Under the pieces are notes generated by a model. The model saw only the letters and a program-made list of their open reading frames with translations. It had not been told where the DNA came from and did not search any database. A stretch of 64,000 nucleotides of DNA, taken from JAHBNG01 sp039028975 (GTDB lineage: Bacteria > Chloroflexota > Anaerolineae > Caldilineales > Caldilineaceae). The position numbers and the translations under genes were made by a program. This document shows, in pieces, positions 46,958 to 56,394 of this stretch. Where the stretch lies: contig JBCCHB010000049.1 in NCBI GenBank assembly GCA_039028975.1, positions 35,979 through 99,978 of the forward strand, written 5' to 3'. Each line of letters starts with the position of its first letter. Position 1 is the first letter of the stretch.

Positions 46958-47440
46958 ATGGAGCTAGATGTCCGTACAGCGCTTATTCTGCGCCATCCAA
47001 CTGAACATCAAGTGTTGCTTTTGCGTCGTAGCCCCACCAAGCGTCTCTTCCCCAATCTCATAACGGGTGTTGGCGGGAAGGTAGAACTAGAGCAAGGGGA
47101 AGGCTTGGATCTGACTGCCTCCATGTGGCGTGAATTTACGGAAGAGACTACTATCACGCCTGAAGATATCCAAGATGCCCGCCTACGCCTTTCTACAGTT
47201 CTGAGTCGCGATCCCCTTCAGGTACTTCTCCTGTGGTACACAGGCAGGTTAACCTCGCTACCAGCCGATTTTAGCTGTACAGAGGGAAAGCTTGAGTTCC
47301 ACCCTGTGGCAGAGCTACCCCTTGCCCAGATGATTCCAACCGCGCGCGAGGCCATTCCCTTCATCCTATCATTACCTAACGATGAGCAACGTATCCATAA
47401 CGGATGCTTTGACGCAGATATGAGGCTGATTACAAACTGA
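46958..47440 (+). CDS. NUDIX hydrolase
   Basis: 160 residues. The Nudix box is recognisable as GVGGKVELEQGEGL then MWREFTEETTI, with a slightly extended spacing between the first Gly-Glu and REFTEE. The N-terminus (RTALILRHPTEHQVLLLRRS) is typical of MutT/ADP-ribose-type hydrolases. It probably cleaves a nucleoside diphosphate derivative. The start codon directly abuts the upstream stop, indicating co-translation with the cyclodeaminase-family gene. Confidence 0.85.
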   Translation: MELDVRTALILRHPTEHQVLLLRRSPTKRLFPNLITGVGGKVELEQGEGLDLTASMWREFTEETTITPEDIQDARLRLSTVLSRDPLQVLLLWYTGRLTSLPADFSCTEGKLEFHPVAELPLAQMIPTAREAIPFILSLPNDEQRIHNGCFDADMRLITN

Positions 47441-47670
47441 ACTGTGGTCGTTTTCAAACGGATCTGAATAAAGGATGTAGGAAAACCCACTTGCGATTTT
47501 CTATCATTTAGGGTACATTGGCATCATTGTATCGTTAGGGTTTATCCCATACTCAGGATTATACTGCGGTCGTTTTGAAAAGTGGCGTTATCCACAGGCT
47601 CTAATCTACAGACCCAATTCCACTTTTCAAACGAAGCTGAGTATAGCCCCTCTTTGGATAGGAAGGTTTC
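47441..47670. repeat. Family A element plus a collapsed copy
   Basis: About 47559-47645 is a complete family A element (TATACTGCGGTCGTTTTGAA to CAAACGAAGCTGAGTATA). About 47442-47470 has the two ends of the family fused without a middle (TGTGGTCGTTTT, CAAACGGATCTGAATAA), as if the centre had been deleted. Confidence 0.65.
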
Positions 47671-50229
47671 ATGTCAGTTTCCTCCAGTACTTCGCCCAAC
47701 ACAATAAACCAACGTTCGTTTGGCTCTGTCTTTAGCCGCATCGGTGGGGACTACCCACTTGGCTATGACTATGGGCTGAATGTCCACTTTGAAGATGGAA
47801 AGCTTTTAACGGGCATCTTGGTCAGCTTGCTCTACCTTGTTGTAGCAGTCTCTTTCGATGCCGCTGGGTATGTAACGTCCATGGGGTTGCTCTTCCCTGT
47901 GACATTGGGAGCACTGTTGCTGGGCTTCCTCATGTCCTTCAGTCGGTTTGATGGATTCTTCGCCGTTTCTCACAGTATGTTTGTCTGCTTGGCCTTTATC
48001 CTCTTCATGATGACACGGCTGGTTACTGAAGAAGAGATTGAACCCATTTTAAATAATGACATACCCGATCTCCAGGCCCGCGCATATCTGATTCTGATCG
48101 AATGGGTTAACTGGCTGCAAGATGCCTTTGCTGGGACGCCAAACAACAACAACTATGTCTTTATCTTCGAAATATCGTTTCTCATGTGGTGGCTTACCTA
48201 TTTGGGCATTTGGGCCATCTATCGTTTTGGTTACACATGGTTAGCCATCATGCCCGCAGGCATAGCCATGACCCTAAATACCTACTATGCCCACAATTCG
48301 GTCATTGGCTTTCTGGTCGTTTTTGCCATGTTGGGTCTGGTCTTGTTGGTTCGCACCAATCTCGCCGAGCATCAGCTACGTTGGCGAGGTAGACGTATTC
48401 ATTTCAACCCAGACATTAGTCTAGACTTTTTGCGGAACGGGCTGGCTTTTAGCGTTGCCGTAATTGCCATCTCTTGGATCACACCCAACTTAGGGCGAAA
48501 CGTTCAGCTTCGGGAAGTGTTAACCCCAGTCAATACGTGGTGGGAAGAGACGACAAATTCAGTCAGTAAGCTCTATGAAGGTGTTACGCCTCGCACCCGC
48601 TCGGCCGCGGCTGCGTTTGGTCCCCAATTGAAGCTAGGGGGCGAACGCAATTTTGGCAATAGTGTAATTTTCCAAGTTGATGCGGGCGAAGGACGCTACT
48701 GGCGGGCTGTAACCTATGATACCTATACAGGTACGGAATGGTTTAACACAAGCGAAACAACTTTAGACATCGAAGCCGCCACCACAATTCCAGTAGGCGA
48801 TTGGCAAATGCGCACACCCTTGACTCAAACGATTACCCTCCTGTCACCAACTGGTAATGTGGTCTTTGGCGCACCGGATATTTTCAAAGCCAGCATTCCT
48901 CTGATTGCCAACTATAATTTTGTTGATTCTGCCCCCGTTCCTTCGTCTGCCGTATTAGATGAAGTGACTGACGAACAGGCCATCGAACTGACTATGACCC
49001 GTACCAACCGTGGGCTTGAGCCAGGTGATTCTTACACGGTTGTCAGTTGGCAAGTAGATATTACCCAAAATGCGCTTCGCGCGGCAGGTACAAACTACCC
49101 CTCTGATGCATTTGTGGAGCGGTACACCCAACTTCCTGAAGATTTCTCGGAACGAGTCAAGGCAACGGCATTGGAACAGACTACTGGGGCGGTGACTGCC
49201 TATGACAAGGCCGCCATGTTAGAGGGATATCTTCGGGGGTTTGAGTATGATGATCAGATTCCCGCTCCGTCTGCAGGGACTGACCCAGTTGAATATTTCC
49301 TTTACGACATCCAACGTGGCTACTGTGACTACTATGCGACCTCTATGGTGACGATGCTCCGCTCTTTGGGCATTCCATCCCGAACGGCCAGCGGTTACGC
49401 CGAAGGCAGCTACGAGACGCTAAGTGGCACAGACGAGGATCTGCTCATGGGGGAAGGGATCCACTACATCTCGGAGCGGGATGCCCATACATGGGTGGAA
49501 GTCTATTTTCCTGATTTTGGGTGGGTTGAGTTTGAGCCAACAGCAGGTGAAAGCGATTTAATTCGCCCAGAGGATCGGGATGACGACCTTGCTGCTTTAC
49601 GCGAGCTAGCCAGTAGGAATAACGGTAATTTTCCCAATCCAGGCTTTGAAATTCCAGAAATCGATGATCCCTTTCCCGAAGCCCCAAGTGGTTTCCCCCT
49701 TCCTGGTACGGGAGGATTAGGAGGTGGGAACATTCCTCAAGTCCCCCTGCTAACAAGCCTGGCCCTAATTGTAGCGGCTGTAGGAGGCGGTTGGTTCTTT
49801 TTGCGCAGGAGCAATCTAATTGGTCCGACGGCATTTACGCCAGAGCTTGCACCCATCCTATTTGAACGCATGCACAATTGGGCCGAACGGCTCGGCATTC
49901 ACTTCAAATCGTCGGATACACCCTACGAACAGGCTCATCAACTGGTTCGCGTATTGCCTCAAGGTCGTAAGCCGATTGAGAACATTACTGACTCTTACGT
50001 CTACTATCAATTTGGTCGAGACGGCGAGGTTGCCATGGAAGGTACAGGAAGTGGCTTTGGACAACCTGGTGGCCTATTGCCCAAGGGTGATATGCGTATT
50101 CTGAATAAACAGCTTGATCTTCCCGAGAGCTGGAACAGCCTTAAGAGTCTTTTCCTGAAGGCATGGCTCAATAAACTAATGAGTCGTTTTAATTGGCGCA
50201 AGCAAGACCATTATGCTTTGAAGGATTGA
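47671..50229 (+). CDS. Membrane transglutaminase-like protein (TgpA/DUF3488 type)
   Basis: 852 residues. The N-terminal 290 residues have about six membrane helices. A large extracellular region of about 300-680 contains the transglutaminase-like core: Cys in RGYCDYYATSMVTMLRSLGIPSRTASGY, His in ERDAHTWVEVYF and Asp in PDFGWVEFEPTAG. A further membrane helix (about 695-715) leads to a cytoplasmic C-terminal domain (DUF4129-like). This is the TgpA layout, often next to MoxR ATPase and DUF58 genes, which are absent here. It probably acts on cell-surface proteins or peptides. A GGAAGG site precedes the ATG. Confidence 0.88.
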   Translation: MSVSSSTSPNTINQRSFGSVFSRIGGDYPLGYDYGLNVHFEDGKLLTGILVSLLYLVVAVSFDAAGYVTSMGLLFPVTLGALLLGFLMSFSRFDGFFAVSHSMFVCLAFILFMMTRLVTEEEIEPILNNDIPDLQARAYLILIEWVNWLQDAFAGTPNNNNYVFIFEISFLMWWLTYLGIWAIYRFGYTWLAIMPAGIAMTLNTYYAHNSVIGFLVVFAMLGLVLLVRTNLAEHQLRWRGRRIHFNPDISLDFLRNGLAFSVAVIAISWITPNLGRNVQLREVLTPVNTWWEETTNSVSKLYEGVTPRTRSAAAAFGPQLKLGGERNFGNSVIFQVDAGEGRYWRAVTYDTYTGTEWFNTSETTLDIEAATTIPVGDWQMRTPLTQTITLLSPTGNVVFGAPDIFKASIPLIANYNFVDSAPVPSSAVLDEVTDEQAIELTMTRTNRGLEPGDSYTVVSWQVDITQNALRAAGTNYPSDAFVERYTQLPEDFSERVKATALEQTTGAVTAYDKAAMLEGYLRGFEYDDQIPAPSAGTDPVEYFLYDIQRGYCDYYATSMVTMLRSLGIPSRTASGYAEGSYETLSGTDEDLLMGEGIHYISERDAHTWVEVYFPDFGWVEFEPTAGESDLIRPEDRDDDLAALRELASRNNGNFPNPGFEIPEIDDPFPEAPSGFPLPGTGGLGGGNIPQVPLLTSLALIVAAVGGGWFFLRRSNLIGPTAFTPELAPILFERMHNWAERLGIHFKSSDTPYEQAHQLVRVLPQGRKPIENITDSYVYYQFGRDGEVAMEGTGSGFGQPGGLLPKGDMRILNKQLDLPESWNSLKSLFLKAWLNKLMSRFNWRKQDHYALKD

Positions 50230-50716
50230 TCCGTTCAGGGTTACTATACTTGGCTCCGTTTCAAAACCGGAGTTTGGTCTTTTTGGTAGAGAAAAGGAAA
50301 ACCCCGGTTTTGAAAGCGACTGCAGTATAACTATCCAGAGGGTGTTCGGTTTGACTCACCGTTTTTCCATGAAAGCCCCGCTGTCGCTGCAATACTTTCG
50401 TAGCGTACAGTCGGGGCTTTTTCCATTTCGGCATAAGTTATAGAACTTGACCGGTTTGCTGACGAAGGCTACAACTCAAGTTCAAATCCAAGTCAAACCA
50501 ACTAGTGCATTATCCAGATTAAAAGTTCGGGTTTAGCAGGCACGCCCCGTGCCGCTCACCGCACGAGGGCGTGCTTACTCAACCCGAAAATTAAGGCTTG
50601 AAGAAGCACTAGGCTGAGATGATTTACAATCGTGTAAAATTGCTTTGAAAGATTTTCCGAATTCGATGCGTCTATAGTAACGCACACAGATACAGTTCAA
50701 AGGCGAGTTGCTGAGC
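50230..50716. other. Intergenic region with family A element, terminator and a palindromic repeat
   Basis: A family A element lies at about 50243-50329, a terminator at 50372-50422, and a GCACGCCCCGTGCCGCTCAC...GAGGGCGTGCTTACT inverted repeat at 50538-50580, similar to 7995-8050. Nothing else was recognised. Confidence 0.55.
50372..50422 (+). terminator. Rho-independent terminator of the transglutaminase gene
   Basis: AAAGCCCCGCTGT pairs with ACAGTCGGGGCTTT (one bulge) and a T tract follows. It lies 140 bp past the stop codon. Confidence 0.8.
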
Positions 50717-51541
50717 ATGCAGATCAAGCGTATTTTCACTGAAATTTTTAATAACTTCGAGGCGTATTCGGCTACTGGGCTGGATCAACCGCCACGAAAA
50801 CAACCGAATAAGCTGCAAGACAAGCCATCAGATTTTATGGATGCGCCAGATTTAGTGGATGTAGATGAACCAATGCAGCTGCTTTATGCCTATATTGAGG
50901 CCGAGTTAGATGGGGCAGATGCTGTAACCCAGTTCCCTCAAGTTCATCGTATCATCGATACCTCCAACGAGGCATACCAGCAGTATATTGACTTAAAGGA
51001 AATTTTGGTAAGAGAACGCGATGGGACGTTGGTGATTCCATCTCACATCCCTTCATTCGATTTTTCCTATTTACAAACTACACCTGGTGCCGTCGTAAAC
51101 AATTCATGGCAATGGGATACAATGGGTCGTTTGGTGGTCCAATTCTCCGAGCATCTGCTGAAGCTTCTTCTGCCACCACATCCTCACCCACAAACTTCTT
51201 CCCTTAAATCAGCACCTGCAGCAAATTTCCGCTCTTCTGACCCAAAGCCATCACATGGTACGTATCAATTCCATCAACAAGTAGAGACAGATTTAGTTGT
51301 AAGTATTGAGGTCAAACCATCCGAACCCGATAGTGATGCTGCAAATGTGGCTATGACGATCGATATTCCTAGCTTGCAAGGCGCGCCGATGATGGCAGAC
51401 TCACGTATCTTGCTAAGCTACCCTGGACAAGAACCCATCACACAGACAACGGATCCATTTGGGCAGACGACCTTTCGCAATATTCCCCACGAGCAATTAC
51501 CCCAATTGAAGTTTATTATCGAACCAGTAGAAGTGTCCTAA
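50717..51541 (+). CDS. Protein of unknown function
   Basis: 274 residues from the ATG at 50717; a TTG three codons earlier has no room for a ribosome site. The N-terminal 150 residues are helical and acidic (LVDVDEPMQLLYAYIEAELDGA, then a DTSNEAYQQYIDLKEIL stretch). They recall the short cytoplasmic helical part of anti-sigma-like proteins, but no zinc HxxxCxxC motif or membrane helix is present. The C-terminal 90 residues look like a beta domain (VSIEVKPSEPDSDAANVAMTI then a RILLSYPGQEP stretch). Function not recognised. Confidence 0.65.
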   Translation: MQIKRIFTEIFNNFEAYSATGLDQPPRKQPNKLQDKPSDFMDAPDLVDVDEPMQLLYAYIEAELDGADAVTQFPQVHRIIDTSNEAYQQYIDLKEILVRERDGTLVIPSHIPSFDFSYLQTTPGAVVNNSWQWDTMGRLVVQFSEHLLKLLLPPHPHPQTSSLKSAPAANFRSSDPKPSHGTYQFHQQVETDLVVSIEVKPSEPDSDAANVAMTIDIPSLQGAPMMADSRILLSYPGQEPITQTTDPFGQTTFRNIPHEQLPQLKFIIEPVEVS

Positions 51542-51728
51542 TTAAAGAAGCTTTCAGCTAATCAGCGTCAGCTATGTCGTAACGCATAGTAGGTGCGGCT
51601 TGCAGCCGCACAAGCATGGAAAACCCCGTCTCTTCTCTTGAACGTGAGGGGGTGGCCACGCTTGCGCAGTTGAAAACAGCGCCTACGATTGGCCATTTAG
51701 AGATCGTATGCCCAACTTATCTAATTCC

Positions 51729-54620
51729 TTAGTCGGTTGTACTCTCACCCGATTCGTCCGAATCTGCAGGTGGTACTGATGATTCACCGTCACCCGACTG
51801 AGGTGGCGGTTCATCCGCAGCTACATCTGTTGGTGTGTCGGTCGGAACAGGCGTTGGCGGAATCGGTGTTTCAGTCGGTACAGGCGTTGGTGGAACGGAT
51901 GTTGGCGTATCCGTTGGAATCAACGTGGGTGGTACGGCGGTTGGTGATGGGGGAACTGGTGTTGGAGGTACCGGAGTTGGCGGGATCGGCGTGTCGGTTG
52001 GAATGGGTGTCGGCGGAATCGGCGTATCAGTTGGCGGAGGAGCTGGTGCTGGAGGTTCTGGTACGACAAAGTTAAAGAGCGCCGATGTGCGCAGGCTAAA
52101 GTCGTTGTTAGCCACTACAAAGAGTACGGCCCCGGCAGGTATCGCTCGACCATCTGGCGCATTCTCTGGCACAACGAGATTCATCCCATAGTTTCCATTT
52201 TCATCCGTCACGGTAGAGCGATAGTTAACCGGATTGCTATTGGGATCTACTGCCCCATCAAAGAGACCTAAGTAGAGATTCACTTGAATATTGGGCAAAA
52301 AGCCACCACCACGAATATCGACCGACGTTCCCTTTTCGCCTGTAGTAGGACTTAGGTTCACATAGGGTTGGGGAACTGTTGTCGCCGTTGCCTGAGGAAT
52401 GGGTGTAAAGGTTGCAGTGGGAACAAGTGTTGCAGGTGGTGGCCCTGTGTTGGTTGCGGTTGGTTCTTCGGCTACATAGTTAAAGAGGGTGTTTGCCTGC
52501 ACGCCCATATCCTCAGTCGCCACCAGAATTAAAATCTGTCCGCTCGAAATGGCCCCTCCTCCGCTCCAGTTCCCTGGCATTTCAAATCGCACAAAATAGC
52601 TTCCCGCATTATCCGTTGTGGTTGTGCCATAGATTGCTGGTCCAGAGCCAGCACCAGCGGCTTGTACGCCAGCCAATGCCCCCAAGTGCACATTAACCAC
52701 CACGTTTGGCGGGAAGGCACCACCGCTTACTGTAATCGATTCGCCTAATCCCCCAGAGCCGGGTTGGACGTTGGCCGAAGCCTGAATGGCCAGCGTAGGT
52801 GTAGGCGTTAAGGTTGGTGGGGCCGGTGTAGCTGTTGCGGTAGCCTCTGCTACTGATGTGGGCAGGGGCGTGACGGTTGGTTCAGGCGTGGGTGAAGATG
52901 GTGTACTAACTCGATCCCACCAGAATCGGATCTCTGCTCCACCGTTATTTTCGTAGTAGTCGACCTGGATTTCATGCCAACCACTTAGATCCCGCTCTGT
53001 GCTGTAGGGTGCACCACCGGAGTTGTCATTCCACTCATTGATAATGCGGTTTCCATCGATGTAGACGCGCACGCCGTCATCTACCTGAGCATAGAAGCGA
53101 TAGCGCCCCTCTTCAAACCAAAGTGAGCGCCGCCACCGTACAGAGAAATCGTTATCGGGTATGCGTGAGCTGGGTGAGCCGCCGCCCCAATTAAAGTTGA
53201 TTTCCCGATCATTGCGCCGGAACCGCGGGTTGCCATCTAACCTACGGTTTGTGTAGTACTCCCCTTTCCACTCAGGGAATTCATCGTCGTCATTATCAGT
53301 GCGCTCATTATCATCCGGCTTGCTCTGCCACCAGACAGCAATTTCGGCTGTTCCGGTATGCTCGTAATATTCCACCCGAATGGTATGAAGCCCTCCACCA
53401 AGCCAGATATCACCCGTATATTCTTTGACGCTATCATCTCGCCAGCGGTCGATTATCAGGTTATCATTCACATAAAAACGAACACCGTCGTCCATACGCA
53501 CGTGGAAGCGGTATTCATCGCTGGCTAATTCAACTGTTCGGGTCCAGCGTACGGAAAAATTGTCGCTTGGAAGGGCCTCCGGACTACCATTGCCCCAGTT
53601 GAACTCGATTTTGGAATCGTTGCGAACATAAGTGGCCGGACCGGCCAGATCCCGATTCGCAAAATACTCACCCCGCCACTCGGTAATGGTGGGGCTGACG
53701 AGTTCGATGGGTAAGGCCGTAGCTGTGGGCGTGGTTGCTGAAGTTGCTGTTGCGGGCAAGGGTGGTGCCGCAACAATGGAAACTCCAGATTGATAATCGG
53801 TAAAGAAACGAGCCACCCAGCCCTCTATCCCATCATCCAGACGAATCTGTAGCCAACTGCCGTTTGGACTTTGCCCCTGCACGATTAGAGATGTTCCCTG
53901 AAGCACATCTGTAATGACTGGATACGCAGCCGAAGGCCCTGTGCGGATGTTGAGGCCAGGGCTGGTTACCCTGGCGACACTGGACGGTAGATTCAATGGT
54001 GTAGGTGTGGCGACAGCTGTGGCAGCTTGCGAGACGGACGTGGAGATAGATGAAGAGGGAGAAGAGACACTCGTCCAAGTTGGCGTAGGGCCAGATGCCC
54101 CTGTGTTGTTTGAACTTGTAATGGATGACGCCCCGCTTGGTGCAGGCGGATTGACAAGGGGGTTCATACCAGAGAGCTGAAAAGGCATCATCGCCCGCTC
54201 ATCGCTTAAATTAGCCATGACAACCACGTTGACCTGCCCAGCATCCTGCCCCGCGCTCTGCCATTGGGCCGACTCTGGGTAGCTGAAGGAAGTAGCAAAG
54301 GTTCCGTCACTGTTGGTTGTGAAAGCAAAGATAACTTCTTCTTGGCTCTGATCGACTGTCTCTATTTTCAGTATAACTGTTTCGCTGGGTTGCCAACCCG
54401 AACCAGAGACAGAAACCTGGGTTCCAACACCACCCGCCTGGGGTGCTACGGCGATGATTGGTTGGCGTTGAAGTCGAGCTGTTACAATGCTACCCGTCTC
54501 AGGGTCAATAGGCAGAACGCAGGCTGTGCTAAGAAGCAGGGTACAAAATAGCGTAAAAAAAATCACCCACCTGCCCATCTTTGGGCGTCTATGGGTGATT
54601 GAATTTGGGGTATCAGTCAT
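51729..54620 (-). CDS. Large lipoprotein with SH3, two PA14 domains and a Pro/Thr stalk
   Basis: 963 residues from the ATG at 54620 (a weak TTG start lies four codons earlier). A signal peptide ends in the lipobox LLLSTAC. A first Ig-like (IPT) domain spans about 50-150, then a Ser/Thr-rich linker. A bacterial SH3 domain (VTSPGLNIRTGPSAAYPV) lies at about 215-275. Two PA14 domains follow (GEYFANRDLAG and GEYYTNRRLDGN openings, each with W..DDGVR.Y.....). Two more IPT-like domains come next. The last 110 residues are Pro/Thr/Val repeats (PTPVPTDTPIPP), an extended stalk with an acidic end. It probably binds carbohydrate or peptidoglycan on the outer face. Confidence 0.87.
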   Translation of the reverse strand: MTDTPNSITHRRPKMGRWVIFFTLFCTLLLSTACVLPIDPETGSIVTARLQRQPIIAVAPQAGGVGTQVSVSGSGWQPSETVILKIETVDQSQEEVIFAFTTNSDGTFATSFSYPESAQWQSAGQDAGQVNVVVMANLSDERAMMPFQLSGMNPLVNPPAPSGASSITSSNNTGASGPTPTWTSVSSPSSSISTSVSQAATAVATPTPLNLPSSVARVTSPGLNIRTGPSAAYPVITDVLQGTSLIVQGQSPNGSWLQIRLDDGIEGWVARFFTDYQSGVSIVAAPPLPATATSATTPTATALPIELVSPTITEWRGEYFANRDLAGPATYVRNDSKIEFNWGNGSPEALPSDNFSVRWTRTVELASDEYRFHVRMDDGVRFYVNDNLIIDRWRDDSVKEYTGDIWLGGGLHTIRVEYYEHTGTAEIAVWWQSKPDDNERTDNDDDEFPEWKGEYYTNRRLDGNPRFRRNDREINFNWGGGSPSSRIPDNDFSVRWRRSLWFEEGRYRFYAQVDDGVRVYIDGNRIINEWNDNSGGAPYSTERDLSGWHEIQVDYYENNGGAEIRFWWDRVSTPSSPTPEPTVTPLPTSVAEATATATPAPPTLTPTPTLAIQASANVQPGSGGLGESITVSGGAFPPNVVVNVHLGALAGVQAAGAGSGPAIYGTTTTDNAGSYFVRFEMPGNWSGGGAISSGQILILVATEDMGVQANTLFNYVAEEPTATNTGPPPATLVPTATFTPIPQATATTVPQPYVNLSPTTGEKGTSVDIRGGGFLPNIQVNLYLGLFDGAVDPNSNPVNYRSTVTDENGNYGMNLVVPENAPDGRAIPAGAVLFVVANNDFSLRTSALFNFVVPEPPAPAPPPTDTPIPPTPIPTDTPIPPTPVPPTPVPPSPTAVPPTLIPTDTPTSVPPTPVPTETPIPPTPVPTDTPTDVAADEPPPQSGDGESSVPPADSDESGESTTD

Positions 54621-54909
54621 GATCTTCACCAAAATAATCTCCTATCTATACCGCAGTCGTTTTGAAAACACGTGTTTAGTCTCACTGTTAGTGCTTAGAA
54701 GCCGTCTGAAAAGTCAGTCGTTCCGCCCTGAGGGTGGATCCCCTGTTTGGGGTATATCCACTCCGGTACTAGAGCGAACAGAAGCTGTCTGAAAAGTATG
54801 GCTTCTTAGGAGAACACCCGTTTGCAAACGAGGCTAAGTATAATGGCACAATACAATAAGAAGATTATACCACGAACTTCAGGAAAACCATGCTGTAGGG
54901 AACCACAAG
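54621..54909. repeat. Family A element carrying an inserted family C-like segment
   Basis: The left family A end is at 54647 (TATACCGCAGTCGTTTTGAA) and the right end at 54842 (CAAACGAGGCTAAGTATA). The middle, about 54699-54797, is replaced by a segment bounded by GAAGCCGTCTGAAAAG and GAAGCTGTCTGAAAAG, as in family C. This looks like one element inserted in another. Confidence 0.55.
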
Positions 54910-55359
54910 TTATTCTGCCATATACTCAGCCAACTGCTTTAACTCATTCCGGAAGATGCGGCGTGTGATGGCAGGGGTAAAGAGTTGTTCCAATACGCCC
55001 TTGATTCCTGGACTTGCTTTGGCTTGGCTATGGATGGTCACACGGCTCTGTTGACCCCCGTTCAGTGGATCCACGGTAAAGGTGGTGGTAACATCTGACG
55101 GTTCGTCTCGCTCTGCTATTACGCGGCCAGGCTCTGGTTCAGTGACGGTCATGCGATAGGTCTGTTCTACGCCCATCACCTGAAGACGGGTTTCAAAGAC
55201 CGTTCCAGCTCCATCTCCTCCTTCGATGACCTTCAGCTCCTTGAAGTACTGTTTGGGCAAAATCGCTGGATGATTGATATGATAGTCTTTCAGTACGGCG
55301 TAGATATCAGCTGGATTGGCCGCAATAACTTCGGAAGCTTCTGCTGAATAGTAGCTCAC
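54910..55359 (-). CDS. SRPBCC (polyketide cyclase/START-like) protein
   Basis: 149 residues. The pattern (YYSAEASEVIAANPADIYAVL, then an FETRLQVMG strand, RMTVTEPEPGRVIAERDE, TVDPLNGGQQSRVTIH, and a final long helix) is that of the SRPBCC hydrophobic-ligand fold. No catalytic residues can be assigned. It follows the TetR gene by 16 bp and shares its promoter, so the ligand of the regulator may also be the ligand of this protein. Confidence 0.82.
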   Translation of the reverse strand: MSYYSAEASEVIAANPADIYAVLKDYHINHPAILPKQYFKELKVIEGGDGAGTVFETRLQVMGVEQTYRMTVTEPEPGRVIAERDEPSDVTTTFTVDPLNGGQQSRVTIHSQAKASPGIKGVLEQLFTPAITRRIFRNELKQLAEYMAE

Positions 55360-55375
55360 TGTTTATTCTCCTCAT

Positions 55376-55954
55376 CTATTGAATCTCAAATTGTAGTTTA
55401 ATTCGTCTGATTACCGCGTCCAGTGGATAATTTTCTGGATCCAACAGGTATTGTTGAATCGCGCCTTCAACTAAGCTGTAGATTAAATAGGCATCAACTT
55501 CTGGTTCAGGTCTGCCCACCCGGTCAAAAGAGTGCTGAAAGAGCTCGCGCAAATGCCCTGTCCAATGTTTAAGTGATTCACCCAAGATTGGCATGACAGC
55601 CGGCTGGGAGCGCAGAGAGGCAAATAGTCCCCAAAAGAGCGGATCGGTTCGTAATTCGAAAAAGATCTGATCCAATAGGTAACCAACTTGTGCCAATGGC
55701 TCCTCTATCTCGTATACACCACTAAATCCTTGGCCAAGACGCTCCATACAATGCTCAAAGACCGCCTGTAAAAGCTCATCTTTGCTGGCAAAGTAGTGAT
55801 ATAGTAAACCCAACGAAACACCCGCTTCCGCAGCAATTTTGCGAATTGATGCGTTGGCAAAGCCTTGGTTGGCAAAGATGGTCATCGCACTCTCAATCAG
55901 TTTTCCCTTGGCCTCTTCGCGTATAGCCTGATTTTGTTTGGCGGTTCTCGGCAT
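55376..55954 (-). CDS. TetR/AcrR-family transcriptional regulator
   Basis: 192 residues. The N-terminal helix-turn-helix is typical (KLIESAMTIFANQGFANASIRKIAAEAGVSLGLLYHYFASKDELL). The C-terminal ligand-binding domain is helical (TetR_C-like, with FWGLFASLRSQPAVMPIL). It is the first gene of a two-gene operon with the SRPBCC protein. A palindrome at 55977-55992 overlaps the transcription start region, so autoregulation is likely. It probably senses a small hydrophobic molecule. Confidence 0.92.
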   Translation of the reverse strand: MPRTAKQNQAIREEAKGKLIESAMTIFANQGFANASIRKIAAEAGVSLGLLYHYFASKDELLQAVFEHCMERLGQGFSGVYEIEEPLAQVGYLLDQIFFELRTDPLFWGLFASLRSQPAVMPILGESLKHWTGHLRELFQHSFDRVGRPEPEVDAYLIYSLVEGAIQQYLLDPENYPLDAVIRRIKLQFEIQ

Positions 55955-55976
55955 AATGTGTGTATTTTTCTATTGA

Positions 55977-55992
55977 TTGAACGTCCGTTCAA
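55977..55992. promoter_or_regulatory. Probable TetR operator
   Basis: TTGAACGTCCGTTCAA is a perfect 7-bp inverted repeat with a 2-bp spacer. It lies 22 bp before the TetR start and just after the -10 box. Confidence 0.7.
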
Positions 55993-56021
55993 ATAGTATC
56001 ACATAGAAAAACGTCTGTCAA
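55993..56021 (-). promoter_or_regulatory. Sigma70-type promoter of the TetR-SRPBCC operon
   Basis: On the minus strand, TTGACA (56021-56016), a 17-bp spacer, then TACTAT (55998-55993). The -35 box is consensus and the spacing ideal. The operator lies directly downstream, where it would block initiation. Confidence 0.7.
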
Positions 56022-56394
56022 GACCCATTTTTTTGTTCAGTGCATCCAGAAATGGGGGTCATGCAGAGCTAGCCAACTCTTAGCTACCAAAACGTGAGGC
56101 TCCCTTTTTTTGATATGTACCAAAGTTTGTCGTGCGCAATAAGCCAGCACTCTTGTCCCCAAACATCACAAAGACAAAGTTCATTTGCTCATGCATCAAG
56201 AATAAGGAATAATAATCTCTTTGTCTACATCTATACTCAGCTCCGTTTGAAAACAGGTGTCTGGTCTCTCTGGTAGAGCTTGGGAAAACACCTATTTTCA
56301 AAACGACCGCAGTATAATATAGAACAAACATCTAGACCGATACACGAATGGCACAACACAAATCATACATCAAGCAAACTATCAGGAGAACCAA
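56022..56394. other. Intergenic region with a family A element
   Basis: Together with the TetR promoter it fills the gap to the isomerase gene. About 56231-56315 is a nearly perfect family A element (CTATACTCAGCTCCGTTTGA to TTTTCAAAACGACCGCAGTA). Nothing else was recognised. Confidence 0.6.

Noticed and set aside
51768..52050. Regular DNA repeats that looked at first like a CRISPR or minisatellite array
   Set aside because: They encode the Pro/Thr stalk of the lipoprotein in frame, with no constant repeat plus variable spacer pattern.
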